64,000 bases of DNA from an uncultured Clostridia bacterium (lineage in GTDB: Bacteria; Bacillota; Clostridia; Christensenellales; UBA1242): assembly GCA_934754355.1 (NCBI GenBank), contig CAKVID010000001.1, positions 248,001 to 312,000 on the forward strand. The letters are read 5' to 3'. The first letter of the stretch is position 1; each line of letters starts with the position of its first letter. The notes under the pieces were generated by a model. The model did not search any database, was not told where the DNA came from, and saw nothing but the letters and a program-made list of their open reading frames with translations. Below, in pieces: positions 61,555 through 64,000 of this stretch. The position numbers and the translations under genes are program-made.

Positions 61555-62085
61555 TCACATTTTCTTTAAAATATTTTCAAGTATAAGCAATTTCATTTCT
61601 CTTGGCATACTAGAGAAATCATCTAATAATTTGTCTTTATCCTCGTATCTACTAAGTATTTCGTAAACCCTTTTTGATTTTTCTTCTTCAATAGGTTCTA
61701 CTTTAATTTCTAATTTTTTATTTTTGATATCTACCGCTTCTTTATCTTCAAGAAAAGCACTACAGATTTTGTCACAACTTTTGGTCTCATCATCTCTAGT
61801 TGGCGACACTACAAATCTATCATACAAGTAATTTTCATTTGAAGATGTCGTCTTTGGTGTACTAGATACACTTTTTTCTTGTGTTTCTTTTGGCTTCTCT
61901 TCGCTACTTTTAACCGCCTCTTTTTTATCTTCAGTTGGTTTCTTATCTGCTTTGGCTGGTTCAGATTTTTTCTTGGAACTTATATATTTTTCTAGAGCAT
62001 TAGAAATAGCAAAGATTATTTTGAATGCAAGTAGCACGCCAAGTGCGATAATCAAAGCAGTAACTGGGTGTTCAACAATAAACAT
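61555..62085 (-). CDS. Membrane-anchored protein of unknown function, co-transcribed with floA
   Basis: I do not recognise a family. The 176-residue protein has one membrane helix at about 8-30 (TALIIALGVLLAFKIIFAI), a highly charged Lys/Glu/Pro/Ser linker from about 36 to 85, and a helical C-terminal part from about 110 to the end (for example RVYEILSRYEDKDKLLDDF). AGAGGT precedes the ATG. It lies 20 bp behind floA, where Bacillus has the small yqfB, so a role in the FloA membrane domain is possible but only inferred. Confidence 0.75.
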   Translation of the reverse strand: MFIVEHPVTALIIALGVLLAFKIIFAISNALEKYISSKKKSEPAKADKKPTEDKKEAVKSSEEKPKETQEKSVSSTPKTTSSNENYLYDRFVVSPTRDDETKSCDKICSAFLEDKEAVDIKNKKLEIKVEPIEEEKSKRVYEILSRYEDKDKLLDDFSSMPREMKLLILENILKKM

Positions 62086-62105
62086 AGGTACCTCTTTATT
62101 TTTGT

Positions 62106-63089
62106 TTATTCCCCACCATTTTCCCCAATTTTATTTCTCATTTTTGTATCAGATTTAATATTTTGAATTCTGTAATAGTCCATTACCCCAAGATTTCCAT
62201 CTTTGAAAGCCTGACTAATAGCAAGTGGAACTTCTGACTCTGCACTTACTAGTTTTGCTTTCATTTCTTGAGTTCTTGCTCTCATTTCTTGTTCAGCAGC
62301 AATTGCCATGGCTTTTCTTTCCTCTGCTTTAGCATTTGCTATTTGTACATCGGCTTCTGCTTGTTCGGCTTGCAATTTAGCACCAATATTTCTACCCACA
62401 TCAATATCGGCAATATCTATACTCAGAATTTGAAAAGCAGTTCCAGTATCTAGACCTTTGGCAAGTACAGTTTTACTTATAGCGTCTGGATTTTCTAGTA
62501 CTAATTGATGTGTTTTGGCAGAGCCTACAACCGTTACTACACCTTCGCCTACTCTTGCCAAAATTGTTTCTTCTCCAGCACCACCAATTAATTTTTCAAT
62601 ATTGCTTTGAAGAGTTATTCTAACTTTGCAAATTAATTCAATACCGTCACAGGCAACTGCAGATATTGGCGGAGTTGTAATAACTACTGGTGTTACACAA
62701 TTTTGCACAGCAAGAAGTATATCTCTATTTGCTAAGTCAATTGCTTTGGCATTATCTACCGAAAGATTAATTTTTGCCCCATGCGCTACAATTAATGCAT
62801 CAACCACTCTTTCAACATTTCCACCTGCCATATAGTGTGTTTCTAAGTCTTGTATAGATATATTAACACCCGCTTTCTTAGCATTAATATAGCAACCAAC
62901 TATCAAACCAACATCTACATTTCTTAATTTCATTCCTACTAATTTGCTTGCAGGAATGTACGCATTACTAAGAAGAGACTTTGTCCAAACATTGACTGGA
63001 ACTATAGCACATATAATTACAACTATTAATATAATTGCTAGAACAATTCCAACACCAATCCACACTCCAGCACCCAGAAGTAAATTCAT
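62106..63089 (-). CDS. floA: Flotillin-like protein FloA
   Basis: FloA scaffolds functional membrane microdomains in Firmicutes. The 327-residue protein has an N-terminal membrane segment (about 6-30), the SPFH region with PASKLVGMKLRNVDVGLIV, and the Ala/Glu-rich coiled coil AEQAEADVQIANAKAEERKAMAIAAEQEMRA near 240-270. ATG 63089, preceded by a perfect AGGAGG, is the start; 26 further upstream codons in frame are not coding. The usual partner nfeD is not beside it. Confidence 0.95.
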   Translation of the reverse strand: MNLLLGAGVWIGVGIVLAIILIVVIICAIVPVNVWTKSLLSNAYIPASKLVGMKLRNVDVGLIVGCYINAKKAGVNISIQDLETHYMAGGNVERVVDALIVAHGAKINLSVDNAKAIDLANRDILLAVQNCVTPVVITTPPISAVACDGIELICKVRITLQSNIEKLIGGAGEETILARVGEGVVTVVGSAKTHQLVLENPDAISKTVLAKGLDTGTAFQILSIDIADIDVGRNIGAKLQAEQAEADVQIANAKAEERKAMAIAAEQEMRARTQEMKAKLVSAESEVPLAISQAFKDGNLGVMDYYRIQNIKSDTKMRNKIGENGGE

Positions 63090-63446
63090 ATAATCTGCCT
63101 CCTTTTTTGGTTTTCTTACAAAAATGTTTAAATTTGCATTTGTAATTATATTTTTTGAAGTACTCAATATAATTTAAAATTTATGACCAGATACTAATCT
63201 AATCTTACTCATTGTAAACCTTGTAGAAATACATTCTGCCTTGAATACTCTAAATATATAATACACAAGTATTATATCATACTCATAATCAAAAATAAAT
63301 ACCCTAAAGCAAAATGTATAAATATAATATATAATGAATAATTTTGCATTTTCTCTCGAGAGTTCATAATAAAAATAATCTACAAAATTCAAATTCAAAA
63401 AACAAAAAAAGTTAGGATTAACCTAACTTTTTAATTGTATTATATA
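63090..63446. other. Gene-free stretch upstream of floA
   Basis: It holds a possible floA promoter: on the minus strand TATAAT at 63271-63276 with an extended TGA before it, but a poor -35. It also holds the terminator listed next. A 74-codon TTG frame at 63174-63398 lacks a ribosome site and is not accepted as a gene. Confidence 0.5.
63405..63434 (-). terminator. Terminator of the NYN-like gene
   Basis: AAAAGTTAGG (63407-63416) pairs with CCTAACTTTT (63422-63431), flanked by A and T runs, so it could work in both directions. It begins 13 bp behind the stop. Confidence 0.85.
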
Positions 63447-64000
63447 TTATAATGCATTCTTCATATCGTCAACAATATTTTGAAGTTCAACGAATATTTG
63501 ACGAATATCTGCATTCTTACTATTTAGACCTTCGCCCTTCTTAGTTTCATCATCAATCAAGACTTCGATATCTTTGATAAGTTCAACTTTCTTATCAATA
63601 TCACTGTTATCACTGAAGTCAAGTTCGCTATATCTATCAGTAATATCTTTAAGCATTTCACTTAGTTGATCATTGTCGTATGCTGTCTCTTCGTAATACT
63701 CTTCTTTCTCAACTGGTTTTGAATAAGTCTTAGTAGTAGTTGTTGTTGTAACTCTACTTGGAGCAGAAGTTGATTTTCTTGTAGTTGTAGTAGTCTTAGT
63801 CTTCTTAGTAGTGATAGTAGATTTCTTACCCTTAGAAACATATGCATCATTACTAGAATTAATCTTAGTAACGGTGATATGTTCATCAAACATATGATAG
63901 TTCATTTCTTGATATTCTGTATTAACATCGACAACAGTTTTGCCACTACTCTTAAGTTCTACTAGTAGAGGAATTAAATCTCCTTCGCCTGCAACTATAC
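63447..64000 (-). CDS. C-terminal part of a NYN-domain-like (LabA/DUF88-type) protein, 5' end outside the window
   Basis: The frame stays open from the stop at 63447 to the right edge, so the ATG at 63905 is internal and the true start is outside. The first visible residues, IVAGEGDLIPLLVELKSSGK, match the end of a NYN/LabA-type nuclease domain (usually SGDxDFxPLxxxLxxxGK). They are followed by about 40 ordered residues, a Thr/Lys/Ser-rich linker (TTTTTRKSTSAPS, TTTTTTKTYSKP), and an acidic helical C-terminus. NYN proteins are often RNases or RNA-processing factors. Gln/Glu replace some usual residues (E for D in the GDxD motif), and the active site is mostly out of view, so the family call is moderate. 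Confidence 0.6.
   Translation of the reverse strand, partial: IVAGEGDLIPLLVELKSSGKTVVDVNTEYQEMNYHMFDEHITVTKINSSNDAYVSKGKKSTITTKKTKTTTTTRKSTSAPSRVTTTTTTKTYSKPVEKEEYYEETAYDNDQLSEMLKDITDRYSELDFSDNSDIDKKVELIKDIEVLIDDETKKGEGLNSKNADIRQIFVELQNIVDDMKNAL

Noticed and set aside
63174..63398. 74-codon frame upstream of floA
   Set aside because: TTG start without a ribosome site, odd composition, and it covers the likely floA promoter.

Overview
The window looks like chromosome of an AT-rich (roughly 30% GC by eye), endospore-forming Firmicute, most likely an uncultured gut-type clostridial lineage. The evidence is the sporulation gene set (spoIIAA-spoIIAB-sigF, spoVAC-spoVAD-spoVAE, yunB, ytfJ, yqfC, yqfD), the Firmicute gene orders dnaG-sigA-trmK, rluB-cmk-plsC, scpA-scpB-ytfJ-dacF and ybeY-era-yqzL-recO, strong AGGAG ribosome binding sites, and TTGACA/TATAAT promoters with 17-bp spacers. 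Species and order cannot be fixed from the sequence alone.

Region 1 (1-27083, minus strand) is one uninterrupted reading frame of at least 9,027 codons. It starts at 27083 and runs off the left edge. It encodes a giant exported, Thr/Ser/Asn/Tyr-rich surface protein built of beta-type modules: GLUG-like repeats, a discoidin-like segment, a recurring short beta repeat, and a striking array of about eight two-site zinc-ribbon-like Cys modules at residues about 1369-1838. None of the small ORFs lying across it is a real gene.

Region 2 (27084-33160) has rnhA, tRNA-Trp followed by an odd tRNA-derived tail element, rny, thiI and a cysteine desulfurase. Region 3 (33161-39824) is a sporulation block: yunB, the spoVAC-D-E operon, and the spoIIA operon for the forespore sigma factor F. 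Between sigF and spoVAC sits an oppositely oriented gene for an Asn-rich lipoprotein with a four-fold 15-residue Cys repeat; it splits what is normally one conserved neighbourhood.

Region 4 (39825-40923) is a tRNA cluster (Pro, CAU, Asp, Phe, Thr, Tyr). It ends in a 44-bp direct repeat of the tRNA-Tyr 3' end plus its terminator. Region 5 (40924-51901) is housekeeping: plsC, cmk, rluB; dacF, ytfJ, a DUF2953 protein, scpB, scpA and an M50 protease in one long operon; then a Zn-ribbon coiled-coil protein, trmK, sigA and dnaG.

Region 6 (51902-57648) has a small membrane protein, a BspA-type leucine-rich-repeat surface protein and pyruvate phosphate dikinase. The surface gene carries an 11-G homopolymer just after its start codon, so it is probably phase-variable. 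Region 7 (57649-63446) is a compacted era cluster (floA, an unknown gene, yqfC, yqfD, ybeY, era, yqzL, recO) in the usual order but lacking phoH, pgpH, dgkA and cdd. The right edge holds the 3' part of a gene for a NYN-domain-like protein.

The items most worth following up are the giant protein with its zinc-ribbon array, the poly-G switch, the lipoprotein inserted in the sporulation locus, and the two tRNA-tail elements, which share an architecture but not a sequence.
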